Of a DNA stretch of 64,000 bases, positions 55,288-63,416 are shown one piece after another (the first letter of the stretch is position 1; the number at the start of each line of letters is the position of its first letter). The notes beneath the pieces are model-generated. The model did no database searches. It was not told the origin of the DNA and saw only the letters and a list, made by a program, of their open reading frames with translations. The DNA is from Paraflavitalea devenefica (GTDB lineage Bacteria; Bacteroidota; Bacteroidia; Chitinophagales; Chitinophagaceae): positions 558,001 through 622,000 of the forward strand of contig NZ_JAARML010000001.1 of NCBI RefSeq assembly GCF_011759375.1, given 5' to 3'. A program made the translations under genes and the position numbers.

Positions 55288-55690
55288 GTTATCGGATTTG
55301 TGGTAAAGTTAGAGCGGCTGATCCTGTAAACCGTACAGGCATGGTTGAAATGCATATAATGGTAATATCTGATACTAATGACGAGTCTAATTTGTCTGAA
55401 TCCCGCTCTGGCGGGACAGGCTCGGGGATTTGTCGGATGTTTAGGATTGGGAGGAAAGGTACCAGCAAGGACTAAGGGTTACCAAGGGGTGGACTGTCTT
55501 TTGTGGTTGTAATGATTGACTGTTCGCTTGATTTACAATTGGTTATTGATTGCCGGTATGTCTTGCCAGACTTCATATTTATGAAAATGCGCCTTTTATA
55601 TGCTTCCGGGTCGGAACGGGTATGGATCAACTATGGAAGCTCCTGTTGGGAGGTATGGGAAAGGGTAGGCGTGTAAAAGTAATTTTAATC
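55288..55690. other. Non-coding stretch, possible dispersed-repeat remnant
   Basis: No convincing gene. It holds a small CCCGC/GCGGG hairpin near 55402-55415 within sequence (AATTTGTCTGAATCCCG) that resembles dispersed repeats of this phylum. A 31-codon frame at 55581-55676 is unsupported. Confidence 0.35.
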
Positions 55691-55693
55691 ATT

Positions 55694-55724
55694 AAAAAAG
55701 CCGCCCGGTGTAGATTGGGCGGCT
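55694..55724 (-). terminator. Terminator of the small membrane-protein gene
   Basis: AGCCGCCC (55699-55706) pairs with GGGCGGCT (55717-55724), with an A-run at 55694-55699. It is downstream of the gene at 55783 on the minus strand. Confidence 0.7.
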
Positions 55725-55782
55725 GAAGTAAGATTTACAGAAAAGGTATTACTCAGTTTTTCGGACCTCTTATAGGCTTAGG

Positions 55783-56160
55783 CTAATTTTTATATCTCCA
55801 AACCCACTGCAACTGTCGGGGCGCCCGCCTTCCCACCGCATTAAAGTCACTTTCTTCCAGCAAGAAACGATGAGTTGTAGGATTATCCTTCAAATATACC
55901 AGCGGAAAGCTTCTCCCCAGCAAACTATCTCGTATGCTTGATCTTAGCAAAGCCCTGTGCATATCGTCATAGCGTCTTCCGTTCACAGTAAACTTGTAAT
56001 AAATACTCGCTTTGGTGCCAGCAACTACATTCAGTACTTCAGCTTGTGTTAATTCGCCGTTCCTTGACAATTGCTTGCTTTGGCCACAATGCCTGAACCC
56101 TGCCCAAAAAATTATTAGCAGTAACAGAAGCACAATAATCTTCCCTATATTAAATTTCAT
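55783..56160 (-). CDS. Small one-helix membrane protein
   Basis: A 125-residue protein with one N-terminal membrane helix (IIVLLLLLIIFWAGF) and a soluble beta-rich part (TQAEVLNVVAGTKASIYYKFTVNGRRYDD, then LVYLKDNPTTHRFLLEE), reminiscent of DUF3592-type folds. Function unknown. Confidence 0.7.
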   Translation of the reverse strand: MKFNIGKIIVLLLLLIIFWAGFRHCGQSKQLSRNGELTQAEVLNVVAGTKASIYYKFTVNGRRYDDMHRALLRSSIRDSLLGRSFPLVYLKDNPTTHRFLLEESDFNAVGRRAPRQLQWVWRYKN

Positions 56161-56521
56161 AGTTCACGTTTAGAATCCTCCTTTCTTTTCAGTACTCTCT
56201 AGAAGAATTTGTCGCAGGATCGGGCGGAGCAACTGCTTGAGTTGCCTTGTCCGAGACAGTATTTCCAGATAGATTTCCTAACAGACTCACGACATGAGTC
56301 GTAATCCATACACTAATATTACGTGATTAAAAAAGCCGTCACGATGGAAATTGTACGGCTGTAGGGAACGCTAATCAATTTCACAATAACGTAAACTCGT
56401 AGAATTACGAGATACAAAGATGATCCAATAAATTTCAGTTGTTTTTAACTATATGCAAACTGGAAATAATTTGTTATATTTTCAAGGTAAAAGACACTGA
56501 AAGAATAACGTTTCGATCTTT
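56161..56521. other. Gap with copy 2 of the hairpin element
   Basis: No gene seen. It contains the candidate small RNA at about 56325-56408 and its terminator. Confidence 0.45.
56325..56408 (-). ncRNA. Candidate small RNA, copy 2
   Basis: A CATCTTTG box (one base off TAnnTTTG) at 56415-56422 is followed by a 5' hairpin (CTCGTA/TACGAG, 56396-56411) and the terminator GCCGT/ACGGC at 56335-56359 with a U-run. It could also be only the terminator of the upstream lipoprotein gene. Confidence 0.35.
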
Positions 56522-56869
56522 TTATTTGATTGGATATTCTATTTTTAAAGCTGCAATACTATAGGTGTTTCTTCCAACCTCCCTTCGTATTCCGGAGGAA
56601 TCAGCAGCTAGTCTAACTATGACAATACTGTCCCCCACACAGGAATAGCTAAAGTTTTCATGTTCATTATCAAACCTCCCCACATACATTCTAAATGTTG
56701 ACGAATCTGTCAAATAATGAACGTCTACACCGGCCGGATTCACATTAAATCTTTCAACAAAAAATCGATTCTCACAAAGACCGGTTGTCCATTTATACTT
56801 TTCGTTACATCCAATTAGGATAAGTCCTAATAAACCTGCCGGAAAAAGATTGCACAATTTCAATTTCAT
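56522..56869 (-). CDS. Small lipoprotein, possible immunity protein
   Basis: A 115-residue protein with a lipobox (LILIGC at about residues 16-21) and a beta-rich mature region. No domain is recognised. It starts 9 bases after the stop of a decayed YD-repeat/RHS-type gene, the usual position of an immunity gene in polymorphic toxin loci. That role is inference; it could be an unrelated lipoprotein. Confidence 0.65.
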   Translation of the reverse strand: MKLKLCNLFPAGLLGLILIGCNEKYKWTTGLCENRFFVERFNVNPAGVDVHYLTDSSTFRMYVGRFDNEHENFSYSCVGDSIVIVRLAADSSGIRREVGRNTYSIAALKIEYPIK

Positions 56870-56878
56870 CGTTAGTTT

Positions 56879-57217
56879 TTAATGATAGAGATAAAAATGC
56901 TTGCCCCCACCTATATCACCCCTCGTCTCTCCGTCCAGTTTAATTTCATCAACTTGCATTCCCGTTCTATTCCAGTTATAATCAAGCCACTGATCACCAT
57001 AAGGCGCAATACCGAGTGTTATTTCTATCCACCTACTTGCCATATCATAAACGCCTTTGAATTTAGCAATTTCCTAGCGAAGCGTAAGAGGGATACTGAA
57101 TCCATCCTGCTTCAATTCATATAAGGGAATATTAATCGCAGGAACCCCTGTAGCCTTTTCGAACGAATTGTTTATACGCCGGAGGAGAAAAATACTTTCC
57201 TTAGGGAGGGGTTGCAT
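56879..57217 (-). pseudogene. Remnant of a YD-repeat/RHS-type secreted gene with in-frame stop
   Basis: The minus-strand frame is open from about 57325 to 57077 and again from 57073 to 56882, in the same frame, broken by one TAG at 57074-57076. The first part reads as the N terminus of a family known for VPAINIPLYELKQDGFSIPLTLR (compare the usual IPLY-x-lPISLSYH). The second part has MASRWIEITLGIAPYGDQ and ends GKHFYLYH. Such proteins are normally over 1000 residues, so most of the middle is deleted. The first ATG in frame is at 57217. Confidence 0.7.
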
Positions 57218-57640
57218 TGTTGTAGTAACGAAGCAATCAAAAGGTAATACGTGATTGATAGAGAAGGGTAAGACAATTTCATCGGTAAGGCATGTGGTTA
57301 AGTATCCAAATATCTTCTCCGATTGTTAAGTGAATATTACCGCAAAATTGTCCAATTATTAATTCTATCTCGAATTCCCCTAAAAAAAGCCGTCACGATG
57401 AAAATCGTACGGCTGTAGTCACATGAGAAAATTCTACGCTTTAAAAAGAGGTTTTCTTATATCAATTCACATAAATACGGCTTGGCACTGCAAGGTACAA
57501 GACCACTGTTACGCAGGCTTTACTAAAAGTTTACCCTACCGTTAACAACGGGTAAGACAGCCCCAGGATGCTAATAAACAGCCGTTTATGCCCTTAACAA
57601 GGTTTATTCCCGATTTTTTAGTAAATTAGGAATACAAGGC
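57218..57640. other. Gap holding the remnant gene's upstream part and copy 3 of the hairpin element
   Basis: No intact gene. On the minus strand it continues the pseudogene frame to about 57325 and holds candidate small RNA 3 with its terminator at 57388-57414. The promoter of the next plus-strand gene is near 57620. Confidence 0.4.
57380..57484 (-). ncRNA. Candidate small RNA, copy 3
   Basis: A weak TACCTTGC box at about 57490-57497, then about 100 bases ending in the same TCTCATGTGACT and GCCGT/ACGGC hairpin (57388-57414) with a U-run as copy 1. No minus-strand gene lies upstream, so this copy is not just the terminator of a known gene. Confidence 0.4.
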
Positions 57641-58864
57641 TTGCCCGTGAGATGTAAGTCTACCATATTATCCTTGTTGTTTGCCATCATCGTGTATGCT
57701 GCGCTGCCACAAACGTCCCCTCAGCCTGCCATACAGTTCGATTTTTGTGGCGCAGCCATCCAGTTTGATTGTAATAGAACCATGCGACAGGAAGTACAGG
57801 GGCCATTATCTCCACAATCCATCCAGGACTTCTATACCAATGTCAATAACGGATACTACCAGCCGGTCATTAATGCCTTACTTGGCTACAAAAAGAAATA
57901 CAGGCCCGATGATTGGCTTTTCTACCAGCTCATACGCAAAACAGCCCAGTATATAAGTCCGAAAGCCGATGACTATGTAAGATATACGCTATACAAATGG
58001 TTTCTGCTCACCCAATCCGGTTATGATGCCATCCTGGCCTTGTCAGAAGACCGTATACTATTCTATATCCGTTGCGATGAGAACATCTACAACATTCCTA
58101 CCAGGATCAATAAAGGCAAACAATACGTATGCCTCAATTATCATGATTACGGGAACCTGGATTTTAAGAAAGATATATTTACCGTGGTAGACCTGACAGT
58201 TCCCAGCGCACAGGCAATCTTCTCCTACAAGATCAAGCAACTACCAGCATTCAACCCTACCGACTACCAGGAAAAAGACCTGCACTTTACCTATTATGAC
58301 AACGACTACCATTTTAAAGTAAAACTCAATCCCCAGATAAAGACGCTCTTTACCAACTACCCTACGGTAGATTATGAATCCCAGCTAAACATTCCGCTCA
58401 GCAGGGAAACCTATCAATCGCTCATTCCCTTACTCCGGAAAAACGTGAAAAAGATGAGCACTAAAAACGGGGTAGACTACCTTATGCGGTTTACACGGTA
58501 CGCTTTTTTATTTGAGACAGATTCCAGGAACTTCGGTACGGAGAAACGTCTGTCGCCGGAACAGACCCTCCTGTATGACCAAAGTGACTGTGAGGACAGG
58601 GTTGCCTTATTCTTCTGCCTGGTAAAAGAGATCTATAACCTGCCCATGATCGTGCTGTCCTACCCTCAGCATGTAACCATTGCAGTGCAATTCAATAAGC
58701 CGATGGGCAAGCCCATCATCTACAATGGCAACAAATATTCCGTTTGTGAACCTACCCCGCAGAAAGAAGACCTGCCCATCGGTCACCTCCTGGCCAGCCT
58801 GCGCAAATCATCTTACGAAGTGGTTTACCACTACGACCCCCGGGATAACAGCGATCCAAAATAA
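57641..58864 (+). CDS. Exported protein with transglutaminase-like domain
   Basis: A 407-residue protein with an N-terminal signal helix (ILSLLFAIIVYAALPQ). The C-terminal third carries a Cys-protease/transglutaminase-like triad pattern: LYDQSDCEDRVALFFCL (Cys), YPQHVTIAVQF (His) and YSVCEPT (acidic). The start is not ATG: either TTG at 57641 or GTG at 57647 fits the signal peptide. Substrate and activity are unknown. Confidence 0.8.
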   Translation: MPVRCKSTILSLLFAIIVYAALPQTSPQPAIQFDFCGAAIQFDCNRTMRQEVQGPLSPQSIQDFYTNVNNGYYQPVINALLGYKKKYRPDDWLFYQLIRKTAQYISPKADDYVRYTLYKWFLLTQSGYDAILALSEDRILFYIRCDENIYNIPTRINKGKQYVCLNYHDYGNLDFKKDIFTVVDLTVPSAQAIFSYKIKQLPAFNPTDYQEKDLHFTYYDNDYHFKVKLNPQIKTLFTNYPTVDYESQLNIPLSRETYQSLIPLLRKNVKKMSTKNGVDYLMRFTRYAFLFETDSRNFGTEKRLSPEQTLLYDQSDCEDRVALFFCLVKEIYNLPMIVLSYPQHVTIAVQFNKPMGKPIIYNGNKYSVCEPTPQKEDLPIGHLLASLRKSSYEVVYHYDPRDNSDPK

Positions 58865-58890
58865 GAGCCGCTCCCTGGGAAGCGGCTCTT
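58863..58890. terminator. Bidirectional terminator
   Basis: AAGAGCCGCT (58863-58872) pairs with AGCGGCTCTT (58881-58890). It serves the convergent genes at 57641 and 58917. Confidence 0.75.
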
Positions 58891-58916
58891 AATCAAAGCA
58901 AATATATTTTCAACTA

Positions 58917-60380
58917 TTAAAACCTGGTCCATCCTTTGTGCCAGTTGGCATAAGCGCCTGACGGAGCAATAGCACCGATGAAGTCAACTTTTTCAATGAA
59001 CGGCTTGCGGGCAACCAGGATAGCATCATCAAAATAAGTGTTGGAAGCACTGGGAATAACGAGCGTAGAATTACCAAAAGGTACATAATCCGGGTTGGTA
59101 TAATCAAATGGACGTGTATACCTGATCTCGTCTACATTAGTTAAAACCTTATTCTTCTTGGCAGCCAGATTAAACTCAGTTGTCAATGTGGCCTCTGATG
59201 TAGTACCGGCAGAACCTGCACCAGATACAAAATTGATCGTTTTCTTGCAACCGGCAATAACGATACCACTTAACTGCAAAGTCTTTGCTGTAAGAAAGTT
59301 TTCAGTAGAACCTGCAGGACCGTCCTTATCACTGAGCTCTATACCGCAAGGCCAACCAACAATAGCCGTATTAAAAATAGAGATAGAAGAGAATCTCCGG
59401 ATCTGGGCAGCCGATCCGAGATAGTTGGTGCTACCTATATTGTTCAATGTAGCTAAAGGACCAAAAGCAGAAATATTGCAGAATACTGCTTTTGTTTGCG
59501 GTGTTACTGTAGTACCACCGCTATTATTATCGCTTTCAAAGGCTTCTGACTTTGAAATATCAGCAATCGCAGAGTCACGGATAACCAGGCCAAACTGTAC
59601 ACTGCCACTGAAACCATTGTCAGTATCAAAATCATCATCCTGTGTTTTATAAGCGATGAGGTATTTGCAGTTCACTGTACCGCCAAACCACTCAAACGCA
59701 TCATCCTTGGCGTAGGACACCTGTACGTGATCAATCACGGTTTTCCTTCCTACAGCAGCCATTGTAAGGCTGTTCACTTCCTTATCGGGCTGGAAGGCGT
59801 ACCCTGCATATTCAATACGGACATATTTTAATACACCGGAGCTGTCATCGTCATTAGGAGTAGCACCGCCACCTGCCAGCGCGTCACTATTGGCATTATT
59901 GATGCCACCTTCTACTTCAAAAATGCCAGGCCCACCGCCGGTACCTGTAAAAGATGTATTGATACTGGCGTTACCGCAGATCACAATACCACCCCAGTCA
60001 CCTGATTTTGGAGTGGGAGAGTTGGAGGTAAAGACAATAGGTTCATCAACCGTTCCGTTGGCTACCAGTTTGGAACCACGGCTGACAACCAGCACCGCCA
60101 CATCAGATCCAGAGTAAGCGCCTTTGATCACTGTACCAGGCTCAATGGTCATAGTATGATTACCCACCAAATACACCTTATCTTTCAGAATATAGGTATT
60201 CGCTTTACGTAAAATGGTATCGGCATTAATTCTTCCGGTCAAAGTAATCGTTACACCTGTATTGCCACCATTACCGCCAGGCACGATAATCACTTCTTTT
60301 TCTCCATCCATTTCTATTTTACGGCAACCTGCAATGAGCACTGCCGAAAATACGGCGAGAAAAAAAATCTGCTTTTTCAT
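58917..60380 (-). CDS. Large lipoprotein, beta-helix-like
   Basis: A 487-residue lipoprotein (lipobox LIAGC at about residues 15-19). Much of it is Gly/Asn/Ser-rich with short strand repeats (GDWGGIVICGNASIN, LKYVRIEYAGYAF, IDHVQVSYAKDDAFEWFGG), the pattern of right-handed beta-helix proteins. It follows the TonB-dependent receptor by 26 bases, so it is probably that receptor's surface partner. Ligand unknown. Confidence 0.82.
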   Translation of the reverse strand: MKKQIFFLAVFSAVLIAGCRKIEMDGEKEVIIVPGGNGGNTGVTITLTGRINADTILRKANTYILKDKVYLVGNHTMTIEPGTVIKGAYSGSDVAVLVVSRGSKLVANGTVDEPIVFTSNSPTPKSGDWGGIVICGNASINTSFTGTGGGPGIFEVEGGINNANSDALAGGGATPNDDDSSGVLKYVRIEYAGYAFQPDKEVNSLTMAAVGRKTVIDHVQVSYAKDDAFEWFGGTVNCKYLIAYKTQDDDFDTDNGFSGSVQFGLVIRDSAIADISKSEAFESDNNSGGTTVTPQTKAVFCNISAFGPLATLNNIGSTNYLGSAAQIRRFSSISIFNTAIVGWPCGIELSDKDGPAGSTENFLTAKTLQLSGIVIAGCKKTINFVSGAGSAGTTSEATLTTEFNLAAKKNKVLTNVDEIRYTRPFDYTNPDYVPFGNSTLVIPSASNTYFDDAILVARKPFIEKVDFIGAIAPSGAYANWHKGWTRF

Positions 60381-60406
60381 ATTCTTGTATTTGTATTTTA
60401 AAGAGA

Positions 60407-63208
60407 TTATAATATAGAATAGTTAAATGTTACACCGATGGTGGTACCGAACTTCCGGGTAAACCTGTGCGGGTCTTTATTCTTCTGGAAAGAATCCTTA
60501 CTGTCATCAAGGTTCTGATAGAAATACTGCATACGGTTCAGGATGTCTGATACATTCACGCGGATCTCCCCCTTATTTTTCAATAACTTCTTGGCCATCT
60601 GGAAATCCAGTACGGGTCTGGGAGCTTCATAAACATTGGGAGTACTTGCGCCGGCACTAATATCGCCAACGAGATAAATACGTTCTCCAATCTGGTTATA
60701 CAACAAAGTAGCATTGAATCCATGTTTCTGCAGGTCATAATTCAGCCCCAGGTTGAGCAGGTAAGGCGATTGGCCCTGCATGGGACGGTCAATTTCAATA
60801 CCTTGTATATTTGCCTGTACACGGCTATGGATATAAGCGGCATTGGCCTGTAAAGTGAAATTCTTCAGCGCAGGTGCAAAATCGAGCTTCTTACGGAACT
60901 CCAACTCGGCGCCATAAGAGACAGCCTTATCTGTGTTCTGGTAATTGAACGTGCTGGACCCGCCACCGCCTTCATTATAGATCTGCTCAATGGCATTGTC
61001 AAAATACTTATAGAACACACCTACAGTAAATACCTCACCAGCTCTTGGATACAACTCGTAACGAAGGTCTGCATTCGTAGCTTTCGTCCTCTTCAGAGCA
61101 GGATTACCCTGTACAGAAGCATTCAGCTCAAAATCATACAAGTTCAGGAAAGAAAGCTCACGCAGCTCAGGCCTGATCACTGTTTGAGAGCCTGATAAGC
61201 GGATATTGGTTTTGGGAGTCAGCTTATAAGTAGCATTTAAGCCAGGCAGCCAGTCGAGCACTTCACTATGTGTATGACGCTCATCCCATTTCTTTACGCT
61301 TCCAACCAATTGATCATAATTCTCTACCCGTACACCCCACACCACACGGAGATTATCAAAAAACTGGTTATCAAACTGGATATATCCGGCATTCAAAATG
61401 GTATTGGCCAGGTAGCGGAAGGAGTTTCCTTTTATCGCATCAAAACCAAACTTATCGGTTTCAGAAGCATTATTGAAAAAATTCTCAGGAGCAAACACCT
61501 GGTCAGCCGGTAATTGCCTCAAAGTAGGATTGTCCCGTTCCAGGTAATTGGCAAATAACTTGGCGTCGTACAAACGGTCTTTAATCTGAAGCATATAACC
61601 GCCCTTCACAGTTTGGCGCTGACCAAATAAGTCGAAATTGTAGCTCAGGTCGCCACCGGCTGTATAAATATAGTCACTCAGATTCTGGAAAATACGGCTG
61701 CCGGTTTCCTGGGAAAGTGAATTGGCGATTAACAGGCCATAGGGATCCTGTGTACCCGTAGTACGGGCATATACCATACGGCGTTGATCAGGACTATAAC
61801 CATCCAGTATATTAAAGGCGCCATACCATTTCAATCGCAGGGGAGCAAGCAGGCTATGCTCTCCGCTTAATTGAGTAGTAAAAAATGTGTTTTGTTTAAA
61901 AGTAATCTCAGAAGCCCTTACATCATTGGTCCTGTCAAAATCAAGACCATTACGGTTCGTAAAATAGTTAGCCGAATTAACATTAATGATGGACTTTACA
62001 GAAATCTTGTTCTTTGCATTGAGTTGAACACTCAAGCTTGCCAAGGCGCCAGCCAGTACATCCTGTGAATACCTGTCGTCATTATAAGCATAGTTCCTGC
62101 TCACAGTTGTACCGCTGATATTATTACGCTGGTTCAGCATATCAATAAAACGGTTACTCTTATTATAAGTGATTCCAAAAATACCGCCCACCGTCTTATT
62201 GAATAATTTGGTAGTAAACCCGCCATTGGCCTGGAAAGAAGCATTTAACGGCGCAGTAGCAGTAGAAGCAGTCCATACATTAGGCATCTTTTTGCCCATA
62301 GCCGTTTTTTCCTCAGCACTCAATATATCAAAATTTGACTTGGTGGTATAACCAGGCGGTAAACCTCTTGTACCATCGTCAATACCCAGCCAATCCCATT
62401 TTCCGCCCTTTGCTTTATAAAAATCCTTACCAATCGTTTGTGTATTAAACCCGGTTCCTACCTGTACGTTGAAAAAGCTTTGAGAAGGAATATCTTTTGT
62501 ATTCACCTGGATCAGGCCACCAGCCCATTCGCCGGGATATTCAGGAACAAAGGCCTTATTAATAACAATATTATCAATCATCGCGGCCGGTATCAGGTCG
62601 AAAGAGAAAGTCTTACGGTCGGGCTCTGTACTGGTAAGCAGGATGCCGTTCAGCATAGCCTGGTTATACCGGTCGGCCAGCCCCCTTACTACCAGGAACT
62701 TTCCATCCTGCAAGCTGGCGCCGGGTGTTCTTTTCAGTACCTCACCGGTATTTCTGTCGGGCGAACGGCGGATCGTCTCAGCAGAAACCACAGAAGCTAC
62801 AGTATTCGTATTCTTCTGGAAGGCGATCACAGAATTAACAGTCTCCAGGCGGGCAGGTGTACGGCGGCTGGTAACAGTAACCGTACTCAATTCAGCGCCG
62901 CCTTTTTCCATAATTACAGACAGGTCATTCACCTGTCCGGCAGTGATCTCCACATCACTCACCACCTTGGCGGCATAACCAACTGCTGTAAAGGTTAACT
63001 CATATTTTTTATCAGTAGAAAGCGTAAGGGTGAAGCGACCCTCAACATCGGTAGTAGTACCTCCGGGGGCGCCGGTGATCTTGATAGATACACCCTGCAG
63101 GGGTTCATTCTTACTATTCAGGACTTTACCGGATACCTTTCCGGTCTGTGCAAAAGAAACAAGCGTTACTAATATTAAGGCAAACAGGAGGGAGTACTTT
63201 TTGCTCAC
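60407..63208 (-). CDS. TonB-dependent receptor with CarboxypepD-regulatory domain
   Basis: A 933-residue outer-membrane receptor: signal peptide, regulatory-like domain (GKVLNSKNEPLQGVSIKITG), plug (ELSTVTVTSRRTPARLETVNSV, then GEVLKRTPGASLQDGKFLVVRGLADRYNQAMLNG), then barrel ending GVTFNYSIL. The start codon is GTG at 63208. A TACTTTTG box and 11-bp repeats lie upstream. Together with the next lipoprotein and the upstream porin it may import a phosphorus compound under phosphate control (inference). Confidence 0.92.
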   Translation of the reverse strand: MSKKYSLLFALILVTLVSFAQTGKVSGKVLNSKNEPLQGVSIKITGAPGGTTTDVEGRFTLTLSTDKKYELTFTAVGYAAKVVSDVEITAGQVNDLSVIMEKGGAELSTVTVTSRRTPARLETVNSVIAFQKNTNTVASVVSAETIRRSPDRNTGEVLKRTPGASLQDGKFLVVRGLADRYNQAMLNGILLTSTEPDRKTFSFDLIPAAMIDNIVINKAFVPEYPGEWAGGLIQVNTKDIPSQSFFNVQVGTGFNTQTIGKDFYKAKGGKWDWLGIDDGTRGLPPGYTTKSNFDILSAEEKTAMGKKMPNVWTASTATAPLNASFQANGGFTTKLFNKTVGGIFGITYNKSNRFIDMLNQRNNISGTTVSRNYAYNDDRYSQDVLAGALASLSVQLNAKNKISVKSIINVNSANYFTNRNGLDFDRTNDVRASEITFKQNTFFTTQLSGEHSLLAPLRLKWYGAFNILDGYSPDQRRMVYARTTGTQDPYGLLIANSLSQETGSRIFQNLSDYIYTAGGDLSYNFDLFGQRQTVKGGYMLQIKDRLYDAKLFANYLERDNPTLRQLPADQVFAPENFFNNASETDKFGFDAIKGNSFRYLANTILNAGYIQFDNQFFDNLRVVWGVRVENYDQLVGSVKKWDERHTHSEVLDWLPGLNATYKLTPKTNIRLSGSQTVIRPELRELSFLNLYDFELNASVQGNPALKRTKATNADLRYELYPRAGEVFTVGVFYKYFDNAIEQIYNEGGGGSSTFNYQNTDKAVSYGAELEFRKKLDFAPALKNFTLQANAAYIHSRVQANIQGIEIDRPMQGQSPYLLNLGLNYDLQKHGFNATLLYNQIGERIYLVGDISAGASTPNVYEAPRPVLDFQMAKKLLKNKGEIRVNVSDILNRMQYFYQNLDDSKDSFQKNKDPHRFTRKFGTTIGVTFNYSIL

Positions 63209-63230
63209 AACAGTCTATTTAATGTGCGGG

Positions 63231-63238
63231 CAAAAGTA
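63231..63238 (-). promoter_or_regulatory. -7 box TACTTTTG for the TonB-dependent receptor
   Basis: TAnnTTTG match ending 22 bases before the GTG at 63208. The 11-bp repeats begin just upstream, where a class II activator would sit. Confidence 0.55.
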
Positions 63239-63248
63239 TCAGCGTCGC

Positions 63249-63339
63249 ATTACCGCCATATTACCGTAATGTTAAGGAATTATTAACTGCATCTTTTGGC
63301 AGCAGTAATGTTAAGCGAATGTTACCAGAATGTTTCCTT
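63249..63339. promoter_or_regulatory. Pho-box-like 11-bp direct repeats
   Basis: Cluster A: ATTACCG-CCAT, ATTACCG-TAAT, GTTAAGG-AATT, ATTAACT at 63249, 63260, 63271 and 63282. Cluster B: AATGTTA, AATGTTA, AATGTTT at 63307, 63318 and 63329. A 7-base core plus 4-base spacer is the architecture of PhoB sites, though the sequence differs from the E. coli consensus. Binding by the regulator at 36.9 kb is inference. Confidence 0.5.
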
Positions 63340-63416
63340 ATTATTACCAATTCCGGAAATTCACAGTATTGGCCCTATAAAACGGGGCAACAAGCCAATG
63401 TCCCGGTCAAATTTTG

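Noticed and set aside
55581..55676. 31-codon frame in the intergenic gap
   Set aside because: No ribosome-binding site, no promoter box, Trp-rich chance-like content.
56882..57124. 80-codon plus-strand frame
   Set aside because: It is the antisense of the remnant YD-repeat gene, which has recognisable protein sequence on the minus strand.
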